From: Primulina eburnea
Lineage: Eukaryota; Streptophyta; Magnoliopsida; Lamiales; Gesneriaceae
DNA length: 64,000 nt
Direction: 5' to 3'
Assembly (NCBI RefSeq): GCF_022965805.1
Contig: NC_133117.1
Span: forward strand, 15,275,479 to 15,339,478
Part shown: positions 10,255 through 23,547 of the stretch, one piece after another
How positions within the stretch are numbered: the stretch's first letter is position 1
How the letters are laid out: every line of letters begins with the position of its first letter
Position numbers and translations under genes: made by a program
The notes under the pieces: generated by a model
What the model was told of the DNA's origin: nothing
Databases searched by the model: none
What the model saw: the letters and a program-made list of their open reading frames with translations, nothing else

Positions 10255-12281
10255 TCGTAAGTCATAAAATCTTTAAAGTAGCTTAAATCTTAAACATAAT
10301 TTTGGCTATTTTTGCGAAAAACTAGCGATGGTCCTCGGGTTGTTTGCACCTTCAGTCTAGAAAGTTCCACAATCAAGTCCTCCTTCAATATCATGCTCAC
10401 CTGCATCGATCACACCTAGTGAGTTTATTGACTCAGCAAACCTTAATCATAATAGCAAGTAATACATATACATTCATAAGTAACAGTGAAAATACTTTTA
10501 ATAAAATAGTTTTTCATGGTCATAAACTTAAACTTTTTTCCTTTCCTCATTTCATATTCCCTTTAATCATATATGTATATGTTTCCCTTTTTACTGAATT
10601 TAAATTCTAAATTGTGATTTTCGCATTAGCTGTAGGTCGATGGATCCATCTATGTATTACTACGATCCCGAGCGGCGAGGACATCAACGACATTCTCACT
10701 CGTCAACTGAGTTTTTTCCTTACATATCATTGTATCATCGTATTAGTCACAATCAATTCATCTCCTTCAACATTTCATATTTCTCTATTACTTATACAAA
10801 TTCATGCATATATAAATCATTTCTCTTTTAAACCAAGAATGCAACATGTCTTTTAGCATTAACATTTCATCATAAAATTTCATAAACATTTAAAATAAAC
10901 ATTTCAAAATTCATTACAACATTCAGGGTCATGCAAATTAAGACCCTCGATCAAGCTTAGATCAGCTACTGAATCTTCTCGTCCTAATTTGGAAACCCTA
11001 GCCTCATACCCATGCACCCATTGGCCCTAGCCCTTATCCACCAAGGCCAGCCCCTAGACTAGCTAGGTCCATGATCGTACCCAAAGAAAGCGAGTGGACC
11101 GAAACTAACAGTCCAAAACGTGCCAAGCCTTTCTCCTTGCCCTAGGAAGCCATGCGCGACTCCCATAGACGCGGCTCGTGCCTATCCTTCGAACCAGCCA
11201 TCTTGCAGCCTATCTAGGACCATGGCTCAGCACTCTTAAGACCCCTGTACGTGCCTCTAATAGCATCCAGCAGCCACATGCACTTAGGAAGCAACTGCAT
11301 CCTAGTCGAAACCCTAACCATCATAAACTCAAATTTTCATTCAAACCTCAGCCCTTCACATGCATCCCTTATCTATGCATCTAGGGACCTTTAAACATGT
11401 GAAAAAACATCCCTTCAAGTACCCCTACCATGGCAGCCCCTTTGTGCATCATTAGGAAGAGTTTTAAGAAAATAAAACTCTATTTTTATGTATATTTAAC
11501 CATAAAAAATAAAATATAAGTGGTGCATCATATTTTTCATACAAACATAATTAAATACACATAATATGGTGTGAAAGATGTTTGAAAAAATATTAAGGCA
11601 TTCCTTTGTGTATATTACGCTCGAAAATCAACTTGTGATGTGAGGGCATATTGACGAGGGCAAGACCTTGCTGAAATTTTCTTCAATATTCACATGTAGC
11701 AGTCTTCGAATTTAGTGTGTGTGGCCGTGTGGGTAAGGGGAGAAGATTCCTAGTTTTCATAGGTGTTGTGTGCGTGAGTTTGAAGGAAGAAAATGGCCTA
11801 AAAGCCTTGATTATTTGATATAAAATATATGGTGCAAGCTTAGGTCCATTAACCTAGTATAATAGGCCCATTAGTTAATATTTAAAATATTTTGTTTAGG
11901 AAAATTTATGAAAATATTATCCGAGTTTTCAAAAGTCCATATTTTTGTCAAAAACCGATTGCCGGTTTAAAATACGACTTGGCGCGTAAAAACACATCAA
12001 AATACCTCATTCTTGAAAATACCTATTAAAATATACCATAAACTAAATAATTATTTAATAAAAATATTTTCCCTTATAAGGTCTTGGTTTCCGTTCCTCG
12101 ATCGTGTCTAGAATAATATTTAAAACACAGTTTCACGGATTCTAGTATAAAACCATATTTCAAACATATAAACATTCCTACCACATTTAATTAATTAAAT
12201 AAAAATAAACTGATTAAAATACATAATAAATTTGATAACTTGCATTGGTTCATGTTGATCTTCCAATTTTCGGGACGTTAA
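10255..12281 (-). repeat. 3' LTR of C element, truncated at its left end
   Basis: Matches the second C LTR at 15070-16065 over most of that copy (shared phrases near 10262/15308, 10950/15595, 11040/15680 and 11150/15808). The left copy lacks about the first 235 bp seen after 15070, because B1 abuts it at 10254. Its right end (minus-strand start TAACGTCCCG) lies next to a purine-rich AAGGCGGTAGATT on the minus strand. Mostly AT-rich and without coding capacity. Ends are approximate. Confidence 0.65.
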
Positions 12282-12894
12282 AATCTACCGCCTTAAATTG
12301 AATTTCGTCCCAGAAATTTGCTTATCTTCAATAATCAAAAGGTTTAGACTCTAAATTCTAGTATCTCAATAATCCACACTTCTGCTGCGCCACTCTGATA
12401 AAATAATTTTTAGGTTGTCCTTATGTCTCCTCAATCCTAATTAAATTTGCCTTCAAGCTCCTCGTTTGCGAATTGTGACTTAAAACGATCTTTGGTGACT
12501 TAATTCTATTTTACTATAACCTCGAATTTTGACTTTTCTCACAGTTCCTACTATTAGAAATGGAAGTCCAAACTTATCATATCTTACTTTCCTTATACTA
12601 TACCCAATATGTTCATCAACGTATTATATTTCAACATTAAAATCCAAAAAGCAGAATTTCTTAAATTTATTGAACTCAAGGTATGCTAAGGATTTAAATC
12701 CAAATATTATACAGTACAAATTAGGAGATCTTAGCAATAAAATTTACTAATCGACTTCTATCATAGGTAATACATTTAATAGCTAAACCTTATCTCAACC
12801 CCGTAAAAGTATTAGTCTAAGATATTTGAATCAAATCTTTATCTTACGGCCATTTAAAACTGTTGTAATTGGCAGTGTTGTTGAAAGTGTGTTC

Positions 12895-14030
12895 TACGGC
12901 AACGGTTTTATACCATTGTCTTAGCTATATATTGCGACGGTTTTTTAAATTAACGACGGATTTTACCGTCAGTAATTAAGTTATATCGTCGCTACAATTA
13001 GTGACGGATTTTACCGTAAGTAATTAAGTTATACCGTCAATACAATTAGTGATTGTTTAAGTTAAACTGTATATACAATTAGCGACGGTTTTTTCTAAAC
13101 CGTCGTATAAAACCGTCGCAAATTTACGACGGTTTTTCACTAAACCGTCGCTAAACTAATCTGTTGCTAAATTTTTAAGTAAAATAAAAAAAATTACTTT
13201 TATATTTTAATAAATCTAACAAAAAAAACTTACAATCTTTCTAAGCTAATAAAATTTATGATCTTAACTAACTCTTAGAAATTTACCAAGAATTGAAGCT
13301 AAAAAACTTATCCTAAACGAAACTAAAATCGTATAAGAGAGAAAAATGTATTGTAGATGTGGAAGGAATGGATGAAAATGGACCAAAAATGTGAGTGTTT
13401 ATAGACAATTTGCGACGGTTTTTGGTAAAACTGTCCCGTCGCTAATAGTGATGGTTGTTTTTAAACTGTTGCTATTAGCAACGGTTAAGCAAAGAGCGTC
13501 GTTGTTGCTGACGGTTAATGTTTAAAATGTCGTTATTTTAAAAATTACGACGGTTTTAATAGCGACGGTTTTTGTAAAACGGTCGCTAAGTTTTAAATTA
13601 GCGATGGTTCAAAAACCATTGCTATTAGCGACGATATTTGCCTAAAGCATAGTTATTTTAACAATGGTTCACTAAACCGTTGTCGTTTCTCCAAAAAAAC
13701 ATGCTAATCTACAATAGTTCACTAAAACCGATGTCGTTTCTCCAAAAAACGCGCTAATCCTTGTGGTTTCTCCAAAAAAACACGCCAACAACGGTTTTCG
13801 AAAATCGTTTTCTTTTATCCAAAAAACAAGCTAATCGACAACGGTTGTCTTGTCAAAAAAACACGCTAATCCACAACGGTTCGGTTTTAACAAAACCATT
13901 GTCGTTTGTCCAAAAAACATACTAATCCACAACGGTTTTGGATAAAATCGTTGTTAAAAATAAAAAGACAACGGTTTTCCAATAAAATCGTTGTTTTTTT
14001 AGTCTTGTTGAAGGCATATTTTCTTGTAGT
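12895..14030. mobile_element. CACTA-like DNA transposon remnant with AACCGTCG repeats
   Basis: Dense short repeats GCGACGGTTT/AAACCGTCGC and ACAACGGTT occur in both orientations. From about 13670 there are tandem units containing TCCAAAAAACA.GCTAATC. The right end reads GGCATATTTTCTTGTAG, the complement of CTACAAGAAAATATGCC, a common terminal sequence of plant CACTA-like elements. I could not find a matching left terminus or a 3-bp target duplication, so the left end is probably lost. There is no transposase. Confidence 0.5.
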
Positions 14031-15056
14031 CGCAACTAACATAACTTAGCTATTTACAAGTACATCCCCAAATATAAAATTGTTGCAAATCTTAAATTTC
14101 GCCCAGAATTTTCGTATAAAAACCTTATAACATTATAATCAAGATATTTCAAGGTTCTAAATATCATTTTATACCTAAATCATCGAAAATTCTTATCATT
14201 GAAACCATTCAATTATCACTTATTCCTAAATTAGTCTCCAAATTCCTTAACAATTGCTTAATAAGTTCCTAATTTCCTCAAAAATTATCCAATTGGTCCT
14301 AAATTTCGAATATTCTACAATTAACCCATAAGTTCTTGGCACTCCTAATTCCATTCTATAGGTTTTTCGGAACATAATGTTCAATAATATTAAGTTTATT
14401 AAACCTAAAATATATTCTCATAACCAGTCTTACCTTTCCGTCGAAACCTAAAATCCCAAAATATACATTTTTATACTTCTAAAGACCGACAGAGTCTTCG
14501 AATCATTATTTTTTATATGTAATTCTCGAAAATTAACTCAATTAGTAACCACGAATCATCAGTGTTTTCTTAGAAAATCTACATGTGCCAAAAACATTAA
14601 TAATCTTCATGATTAACTTACAACCCAAAAAGTATAATATCAATACTAAAACAAAAAAAATCAATATAGTCAGATTATTTTCAACCTTTGACAACGCTTA
14701 TTAATCAAATTCTTAAACATGTCCAATTCCACTACGAAGCCAGTATGCATGAAAATCATATACTTTTTTATTTCATAACGTAACATGCATAAATATTCTA
14801 AAGCATCTAATCTTTTAGCATAAAAAAAATCATGTAACCATGCATGTTTAATCATAAAAATCATTTATCATGCGAACTTAAATATAAATGTCATTTAACT
14901 TCAAAAAGCGTTTAAACATGTAGCTTAAACGTATAAACCATGTAAAAATACATGTGATAACATTAAAAACCTTTAAAACATATAAACTTACAGAATTGAG
15001 GCTTGACGACCGAGCTTTCTGAAACTGGTGGTTGCACACCCTTCGTAGGAAAATTT

Positions 15057-15067
15057 CTCTGATACCA
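15057..15067 (-). promoter_or_regulatory. Primer-binding site of C element
   Basis: CTCTGATACCA, the complement of TGGTATCAGAG, matches the 3' end of initiator Met-tRNA. It lies two bases from the LTR end (TGAAACGTCC on the plus strand). It sets the orientation of C as minus. Confidence 0.75.
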
Positions 15068-15069
15068 AC

Positions 15070-16065
15070 TGAAACGTCCACTACTAGTTTTCTTTAAAAT
15101 ATACTAGAAATTTTTTTACCCCACTTAAGCATTCGGTCGAAAATATCCATTAAAATATTTTAAAGTACTTTTGCACAATTTAAAATAAATCAGCCAACTA
15201 TTATTTGAAAATCCAAAAGAACGCATTTAAAACATAAAATCGTAAACGTCAATCAACCCTAATCTAACATTATTTCAAAAATAAATTTAACTCTAACATC
15301 CTCTCAAAAGCATCATAAGTCATAAAATCTTAAAATTAACTTAAATCTTGAACATATTTTTTGCAGAAAACTAGGGACGGTCATCGGGTTGTGTGCACCT
15401 TTATTCTAGCTAGTTCAAACATCAAGTCCTACGTCAGTATTATAGCTTAATTACACCTAACTATATCATATACAACCCAAAACTAGGGACGGTCCTCCGG
15501 TTTTGACTCGTAATGACTCAAAACTTAATCAAACATGAATCATAGCTTAATAACACCTAACTATACCATATACAACCCAAATCAAGCTAATTTAGACTCT
15601 CGATCAAGCCTAGATCATCTACTGAATCTTCTTGTCCTAATTTGGAAACCCTAGCCTCCTACCCATACACCATTCGGCCTTAGCCCTTATCCACCAAGAC
15701 CAGTCCCTAGACCACCCTCATAGAACCATGAACATGCCCATAGCAAGCCACTGGACTGAACCTAACAGCCCAAACATGCCCAATCCTTCATCCTTGCCTT
15801 AGGATGCCACGCGCGACTCCCATAGGCGCGGCTCGTGCCTATCCTTTAAACCAGCCATCTTGCAGCCTATCTAGGACAATGGCTCATCCCTCTTAAGACC
15901 CCTGGACATGCCCCTAACAGCAACTAGCAGCTGCATGTACCTAGGAAGCAACCGCACCCTAGCCGGAACCCTAACCTTCATAAACTCCAATTTTCGTTCA
16001 AGCCATCAGCCCTTCACGTGCAGCCCTTATCTATGCATCTAGGGACCCTTAAACATGTGGAAAAA
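15070..16065 (-). repeat. 5' LTR of C element, interrupted by D
   Basis: Starts on the plus strand with TGAAACGTCC beside the primer site and matches the left C LTR. It stops abruptly at 16065, where the D LTR begins after an AAAAA run that could be the D target duplication. The remaining 1 kb of this LTR is not found on the other side of D, probably because that side is rearranged. Confidence 0.7.
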
Positions 16066-18078
16066 TGTAATTGCCGATCTTTCATGTCTTTTATTATGAA
16101 TTACGGTATTTTATTGTGATGGTTTATTGCTTTACATTATGATATGAATGGTAATGAATGTTACAAAATGGAATAGATAATGGAAAGGTAGAATAGAAGG
16201 TTTCATTTGAGTTAAATAGGTAATGGAAGTGTTGTAACGGTATGGAACTATGGCAGTAGTTGTGATTTTTAGCATAATGTTTTGTATATTGATCCAATTG
16301 ATGTGAGGCCACTTTCATTAGAAAGATAAGATAAAAGGTTATAACTTTCGTGTTTTTAGTTTTGTTCAAATCATTGTGGAAGATAAGCCAATAGCGCCCC
16401 GAAATGTGTCGTTTTGTATCGTCGTTCCTACAATGACACATGTTGGGAGAATCAGCGTAACTATTTACTTAGACCTTTAAATGACATGAGACCAATTGGA
16501 CATGCAAGCCAAGACATAGGGCTACAACTTTTATGTTTACCACATTTTCCAATTCTGAAGGGAAGAGGCGTTTCGGAAGTGATCTTTACAGTAGCTGTGC
16601 ACAGAGCGCGCCCGAGCGATAAGATTTGACCGCACGAGCACGGCTGCTTCTGGATTTTTGGGTTTCTAACAGTATGGTCCACGCTAGGGCGGTAATATGT
16701 GACTGCCCGAGCGCCTAGCAAGTTAAAAAACGTGTTTTGAAGTTTGGGAAGACATAAAATCGAATGGGGATCATCTTTTTTACTCATTTTCCTTCTCTTC
16801 TTTTCTCTCCATCGGCTTGGACTAAGGTTCATCATTTCTCCTTTAATCCAACTACTTCCAAGACATTAATCTTTGATTGAAGCCTTAATCTTTGCTTAAA
16901 GATTAGAATTTTTTCTCCTCAAGAGTCTAGGAACAAGGTAAGAAAGCTTATTTTTATTGGGTTAGTGATTGAGAGAAAGATATTGGGTTGTTTGGTTTGA
17001 ATGTTGAGGTAAGGTTGTTAATATAATGATTGATGGTATTATTATTATTATTATTATTGTGTTGTAGGAATCTCTCAAGAACTAAGCAACTACTTGTATA
17101 TTGGGTTGTAAGTAGACTTTTCCTTTGAATGCATCTCAGGATCTATGTATATGATAAATGAGGTTTCTACTCAATTTACCTCCTTTAAATCATTGATTAT
17201 GTATATTGTATGTAATGATATATTGAAAAGAAATGAGATTGTTGACAAGAGCAAAAGTGAAGGAGCTAATTCTTTAGCATGCACACCACGTGTTTGATAA
17301 AATGTTTCAATGAATGTTTTTATGGCTTGATGGTTATATGGTATTGTGGTGTTACCTATGGTGATTCTAAACCCACTTGACTGAAGTTGATCAACATAAT
17401 GACATGTACTGTGACTGATTTTACTGAGACATACATGTGTACCATTGACTGATGACCTATTAATGCCATACAAATGAAAAGAAATGAATTGTTCTGTAGA
17501 TATAATCTTAGAATTGTTATATACGCATTTTTTTGACTGATGGCATATTACGATTAAGAAATGGTATGGATTCTTTCTTTACACTATGGTATATGTACTT
17601 GTTCTTTAAAGGTCTACTTGCTGAGTTTTTATAACTCATTTCAGTTATGTTCATGAGATGCAGATGCAGGTAACCGAGACTGATAAGGCGTGGTGTCGAG
17701 ACAGAAGAAGGAAATTTGCAAAGTTTGGAGGAAGGATTAAATTATTATTTTGTCTATGGATGGTTAAGAGTTTATTTTGTTTTGAAATGGTTGAAGTGGT
17801 GAATATCTTTTGTTGTAAAACATTTGATATTTTGGGAGTTTAAACATGACTAAATTATTTTTGTAATCAAATGCAATGCTGAATTTTTTTATATCTTTAT
17901 GTATTAGTTGTGGGAATTTTTATGATGTATTGGTTTTATTGCTTGAGGCAGGTGGTGAGTTCCTTTTTCCGGGGAAACTCTGCCAAATTTTTTAAAGCAC
18001 TTACTTTCGTCCAAGTCTATTTTTTTAAAGCTTCAACATTATAGAATTTTTTATTTTAAAACTGGTCAGGGTGTCACA
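16066..18078 (+). repeat. 5' LTR of D element
   Basis: A 2013-bp LTR from TGTAATTGCC to GGTGTCACA, followed by a weak primer site. The start matches the D 3' LTR at 24352 and the middle matches 26867-27236. It contains degenerate GCCCGAGCGC units near 16600-16715, a likely splice donor AACAAGGTAAG at 16938, and a short ATT microsatellite near 17040. Its 3' third matches 27682-28721 in reverse orientation. Non-coding. Confidence 0.88.
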
Positions 18079-18083
18079 TTTAG

Positions 18084-18095
18084 TGGTATTAGAAT
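18084..18095 (+). promoter_or_regulatory. Decayed primer-binding site of D
   Basis: TGGTATTAGAAT lies five bases after the LTR end. It is a degraded form of TGGTATCAGAGC, the initiator Met-tRNA complement, and differs at three positions. Confidence 0.7.
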
Positions 18096-18255
18096 AGACG
18101 TTTTTCGGACCAATGTTTGGGACATGAATTCTTCTGTTGGCGAAACTTCGGTATGTATATTTTTGCATCTCATTGATGTACTGATATGATGATAAATATC
18201 TTTAATGGTATGTAGATGATTTAAAATGATTTTAAACTGAGATGCAATGAAGGAG

Positions 18256-19301
18256 ATGCCACCTGAGAGGAAATCTGTAGAGGAAGAAGATAGTTCCTCA
18301 TCACGAGTTGTTGATGAGTTTAGTAAGTTGCTCAAGGAGCAAGCCAAAGTTCATGGAGATCAGATCCAATAGTTATTGAGATTGTAGAACCCAGTACAAG
18401 GGAGAGGTAGAGGTCTTGTGAGACAGATTTAAAAGAACGAATCCACCTGAGTTCGTGGAAAGTGCGGACCCTCTTATAGCTATAGAATGGGTTAAAGCTA
18501 TTGAAGCAATCTTTGACTACCTGCACTTTGAGGATAATGATCGAGTTTGTTGTGCAGTGTTTCTTCTAACCAAGACTGCAAGCATTTGGTGGGAGGCCAC
18601 GAAGGTAACTGTCAACGTTCAAACCCTCCAATGGAATGAGTTCAAGGAGCTATTTTATGATAAATATTTCTCCACGAATGTCAAGACACAGAAAGTGAAA
18701 GAGTTCTTGGAACTAAAGCAGGCAACTTGAATGTGAATGATTATATTTTGAAGTTTGAAGAAGGTTGTCTGTTTTTTCCTTTCATTGCCTCGAATTACAA
18801 AGATCGAGGGGAACACTTCATGAGAGGCTTGAGAGCTGAGATCAGGAGGGATGTCAGAATGTATAAGGCTACAACGTACAAAGAGATCGTGCAGAAATCT
18901 CTTTTAGCGGAACATGACGAGAAAGAGATTGAGAAGGAAAGGCGATTGAGAAGACAGAGCTTTAATCAAAAGTCCAAACTTCGAGTCAAAGTTGGAAAGG
19001 AGGATACAAAGGAAAAGGAAAAGAAGAACATCGAGGTAAATCTTATGTGGTTCAGTCTGAGACAAATAGGCCTTTATGTCCCAAATGCAACAAGCCACAC
19101 AAGAGTGAATGTCTCGTAGGGAGCAACAAATGTTACAGATGTCGAGGAGCAGGTCACATTGCCATCAACTGCACCCAATCTTTATGCCGAGGACGAATCC
19201 AAGGGCGCATCTTCTCTTTGACCAAAGAGGGTGTTAATCCAGATACGTCGGTTATATCAATAATAGATATTGTTGAAAAGACGGTGCGATTTTTGAGGTG
19301 A
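18256..19301 (+). pseudogene. D gag remnant
   Basis: Starts MPPERKSVEEED, analogous to the MPPRR starts of A gag. It continues through the capsid-like retrotransposon gag domain (EWVKAIEAIFDYLHFED, WNEFKELFYDKYF) and a basic stretch. The end is a tandem pair of zinc knuckles, CPKCNKPHKSEC and CYRCRGAGHIAINC, which bind element RNA in related proteins. Stops occur near 18370, 18385 and 18428, with frame changes before 18455, at 18730 and again before 19047. The region after the knuckles (NPDTSV) normally leads into protease, but the protease is missing. Confidence 0.88.
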
Positions 19302-21873
19302 AAACAGGGTCTTCAATCGTTCAGGTACTTCGCTTGACACTTCTTTTATTACTTGCTTAAAGGTGAATAAGATGTTGGTTAAGGGGTGTCAGGGATTTCT
19401 GGCGTCAGTAATGGCTGTGAGTAAGGAATATAATGTGGATGTGAATGATATTGATATTGTTCGAGAGTATTCGGATGTCTTTGCCGATGATGTGCCGAGG
19501 TTGCCACCCGATAGAGAAGTCGAATTTGTCATTGAATTTGTACATGGTACTGCTTTTATTTCTAAAGCCCCTTATCGAATGGCACCGAATGAAAAGAAAG
19601 AATTGAAGAACTAATTGCAAGAACTGTTAGATAAGGGCTTTATTAGACCGACTGAAAAAGAAAGATGGGTCACTACGTTTGTGTATTGACTACAGAGAGA
19701 TCAACAAAGTTACAATTAAGAACATGTATCCTTTGCCACGAATTGATGATCTGTTTGATCAATTACAAGGGGCAATAGTATTTTCTAATATTGATATGCG
19801 ATCAGGATATCACCAATTGAAGGTGAAAGAAGATGACATACCTAAGACTGCTTTTTGAACTACGTATGGTCATTATGAATTTCAAGTAATGTCTTTCGAG
19901 TTAACGATTGCGCCGTCAGTTTTTATGGATCTTATGAATCGAGTCTTCAAGCCTTATTTGGATAGTTTTGTCATTGTATTTATTGATGATATTCTGGTTT
20001 ATTCGAAGACTCGAGAACTTCATCGAGAACATTTGAGAACTGTGTTGCAACAATTGAGGGATAACAAGTTATATACCAAGTTAAAGAAGTGCGAGTTCTG
20101 GTTGGACCAAGTGACTTTTTAGGCCATATTGTTTCTAAAGATGGAATTTCCGTGGATCCAACAAAGATAGAAGCAGTGAAGAAATGGTTTATTCCTACGA
20201 CAGTTTCTGAGGCACGAAGTTTTCTTGGTTTGGCAGGTTACTATCGTCGTTTTATAGCTGATTTCTGAAAGATAACCCTGCCATTGATAGCATCGACAAG
20301 AAAGACAATTAAATTTTAATCGACAAATGAGTGTCAACAAAGTTCTCAGGGGTTGAAGAGTTTGTAGTGTTTACTGATGCTTCTAAGAAAGGACTCGGTG
20401 CTGTATTGATGCAGCGTGGTAAAGTAATTGCTTATGCTTCTGTCAGCTGAAGGATTATGAAAATAATTGCCCGACTCACTCACGATCTTGAGTTGGCAGC
20501 TCTACTATTCGCTTTGAAGATCTGGCGACATTATTTTTATGGAGTAAAGTGTGATATTTTCTCAGATCATAAAAGCCTTAATATCTGATTACTCAAAAGG
20601 AATTGAACATGCGTCAGAAGAGATGGTTATAACTTGTTAAGGATTATGATTGTACTATTAGTTACCACCCTGGAAAGGCGAATGTAGTTGCAGATGCATT
20701 GAGTCGGAAATCATGAGTTGTTTTTAGTTCTATAATTCATAAACCTTTATTTTTGGACTTGTAAAAGAATGAGATCGCTTTGGTCGAGAAAGGTACGATA
20801 GCTAGACTTTAAGTTTTGGTGATTCGACCTACTTTGAATGACAGGATTAAAGATGAACAACAAAATGATAAGCAATTACTGGAAATGAGATCTAATGCTC
20901 AGCTGAAAAGAAATTCTGAGTTTGGTTTAAACAGTGATGTGTTGATGACCTTCAGAGGTCGAATTTGTATTCTGATAGGCGATAATATTCGACGAGATGT
21001 TTTGATTGAGGCGCATACTGCACCATATTCGATACATCCAGGTAATACCAAGATGTATCAAGATCTTCGTCGACTCTTCTGGTGGCTAGGTATGAAGAAG
21101 GATATTGTTTTGTATATTTCTGAATACCTAACATGTCATCAGGTTAAGATTGAGCACCAAATACCTGCAGGATTGTTGCAATCATTGCCGATACCTCAGT
21201 GGAAGTGAGAACACATCACAATGGACTTTGTTGTCGGACATCCAAAGACGCAGAAAGGTTATAATTCAATTTGGGTTATTGTTGATCGTTTAACCAAGTC
21301 ATCACATTTTCTTCCTATCAAGACAACTTATTCAATGAATCAATATGTTGAGGCTTATGTTCAAGAGATTGTTAGACTTCATGGGATACCATTGTCAATT
21401 GTTTCTGATCGTAATCCAAGATTTACATCTGAATTCTGGAAGAGTTTGCATAGAGCTTCGGGTACAAAGTTGGCCTTCAGCACAACTTATCATCCTCAGA
21501 GTGATGGATAATAAGAACGAGTTATTCAAATTCTTGAGGATATGTTAAGAGCCTGCATTATTGATTTTCTTGGAAGTTAGGATTTGAAGCTGCCTCTTGT
21601 GGAATTCACATATAACAACAGCTATTAGTCCTCGATTAGCATGGCACCCTATGAAGCTTTGCATGGGAGAAAGTGTCGTTCACCTTTGTTTTGGGATGAA
21701 GTAGGTGAAACAAAGATGTTAGGACCAGACTTGGTCCAACAAATGGTTGATGTTGTAGCATTGATTCGAGAAAGAATGAAAACTGCTCAGTTTCGACAGA
21801 AAAGCTATGCAAATGTTTGAAGAAGGCCTTTGGCATTCGAGGTAGGTGATCACGTATTTGTTAAGATACCTCC
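19302..21873 (+). pseudogene. D pol remnant: RT, RNase H, integrase
   Basis: Resumes after a deletion that removed the protease (no D-S/T-G motif between 19301 and 19363). The RT fingers (FISKAPYRMAPNEKKE) are followed by a small deletion near 19655, then the palm with FIDDILVYS near 19985. RNase H follows ([32 protein letters not shown]). Integrase has HHCC residues (EAHTAPYSIHPG, YLTCHQVK), MDFVVGHP and SDRNPRFTS; the third catalytic region reads QSDG then stops at 21510-21513, so the Glu motif is damaged. There are many other stops (near 19612, 19856, 20121, 20716, 21207, 21579). The reading continues after a nested solo LTR at 23916. Confidence 0.9.
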
Positions 21874-22494
21874 TGTGGGGACCCGGACGCTAATCAAGTT
21901 ATTAATCATCATTGGGACTAATTAATCAATTATAAACAGGGTCTAAAATTTTTTCGTTTTAATATAAAAAACGGAAACGTAATGTAATTAAATTCAAATT
22001 ACATATTAAACATAAACATACACATCCTGTATTATCTACACGGATTCAACTAGGTTCAACTACATATCAGTGCTGAATCCTAAGTTGCTTTGAAGCCCGG
22101 ATCTCCACGCTATCTAGTCCAGCCTCTTTCTTTTCTTGACCCTGAACCTGCCCCACCTGTTGTCATGCACACATACAAAACAAGACAACAGCCGGATAAC
22201 TCCGGTGAGAATAAATCCCAGTATAAACAATGTAAACATGCAATCATATAAAAACATATATAAAAGCATATAAGCAATAATCATAACATGTATCAATCAG
22301 AACATGAAGCAATATCAAGAATAACTCTTACTCTAAACATGTACCATCATCAGGAACATAATCAACATCAAATAATATAAATCAATATCAAGCAATGCAA
22401 TGAATCACACTCAGACTCAAACTTAACTCAAACAACGCGTCGTCTCAGACTCGACTCAACTCTAACCTAGGGATCCCGATGTCTGGGCGAAACA

Positions 22495-22715
22495 GCCACA
22501 GAATTGACGACTCAGTCAAGATTTAAGCGAATCAGCCAATAGCTAGGCGAAACAGCCGATAGCTAGACGAATCAGTCAATAGATAGACGAATCAGTCAAT
22601 AAATAGACAAATCAGTCAATAAATAAGCGAATCAGCCAATAGCTAGGCGAAACAGCCGATAGCTAGACGAATCAGTCGGTGACTAGGCAACTCAGCCAAT
22701 GACTAAACAATTCAG
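22495..22715 (-). repeat. GACTGATTCGTCTA minisatellite
   Basis: About a dozen units of 19-20 bp, plus-strand form TAGACGAATCAGTCAA, alternating with TAGGCGAAACAGCCGA. The same minisatellite, on the plus strand, is in both A3 LTRs (43020-43340 and 48690-49015). Base changes often alternate between GGCTGATTCGCC and GACTGATTCGTC, so outer and inner bases tend to change together. Confidence 0.8.
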
Positions 22716-23428
22716 CAGTCAACACATGCAATAGCTATGAATCAATAAACTACACACATCAATCTCAACAATTACAAAAATCAATGTAATAAACTAAGTA
22801 TGTGATTTAGGGAGACTCGAGCCAAACCACACTCGAGTTGTGCAATCCCAACACAACATTAATTTATACCTTTCACTCTGATACTTTGACTCTGTCGAAG
22901 TCTCGAACCCAAGCCTGTCAATACTCAATCTGACAATACGATATCGAGGGTACAATATCAATACACCAACCAAACAATACTGGATATAATCAGAATTCTA
23001 CCAAATTCTGTTTCAACCACGTAACGTCATAATTTCAATATGTCCAGTACTACCATATCAGTCAGATATGAATCCCAACATCTCGTAATCAATAACAACT
23101 CAATTCTGATATCATATCAACTCCGAAAATTATAACAATTCCATAATCAGTCCGTTTCTTAATCTGACTTCGATTCTATGATGTCTAATATGTCAAGAAT
23201 AACATATATGAGTTCCATTAAATTCTGACAATATCATAATTTCAAAGCATGTCAAAACGTAGTAAAACTTACGTCCAGTTGTAGCCTACGTTGATAGGAA
23301 CTCGATACCGAAGTCAGATTCAAAATCAGACGGACGGATTTCTCACAAAAGGCGTAAGGATTTCCAACCTTTCTCTAGAGGCTTTTCTCGATTCTTATCT
23401 TCTGAATTCTGAATGAATTTTGCATGTT

Positions 23429-23447
23429 TATATATATATATATATAG

Positions 23448-23502
<55 letters not shown>
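23429..23502. repeat. TA microsatellite
   Basis: An almost pure (TA)n tract with a few interruptions (ATAGATATACATA). It lies where the A LTR core promoter TATA tract should be, next to the GC-rich array, and is probably an expanded TATA region. Confidence 0.85.
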
Positions 23503-23504
<2 letters not shown>

Positions 23505-23547
23505 GGACATGCATGATGGAAAATGGCTCATTCTCCATTTTCCACGT

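Larger units (their letters stand above)
12282..15069 (-). mobile_element. Non-coding interior of C element (LARD-like)
   Basis: The 2.8 kb between the two C LTRs holds no gag or pol similarity in any frame, only AT-rich DNA and a nested DNA-transposon remnant. The right end has a Met-tRNA primer site, then a leader with TCAATTCTGTAAGTTTA on the minus strand. This resembles the B2 leader near 35550 (TCAAGTCTGTAAGTTTA). The interior therefore looks like a non-autonomous element mobilised by B-type proteins. Its own gag-pol loss is inferred and not seen directly. Confidence 0.55.

Noticed and set aside
10344..11384. Small open frames in the C LTR
   Set aside because: Short, not shared intact with the second C LTR copy, and without recognisable domains.
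12895..14030. Reading the AACCGTCG repeats as a centromere or telomere satellite
   Set aside because: Units are irregular, mixed in strand and confined to about 1.1 kb with a transposon-like right end.
16124..16835. Minus-strand frames of 105 and 124 codons in the D LTR
   Set aside because: The region is duplicated in the D 3' LTR (24412-24854, 26870-27230) with breaks in the frames, so no protein is conserved.
22157..22206. Reading the CCGGA/GACAACAG stem-loop as a rho-independent terminator or riboswitch
   Set aside because: The context is a plant LTR transcribed by RNA polymerase II, there is no U-tract after the stem, and no aptamer consensus is visible.
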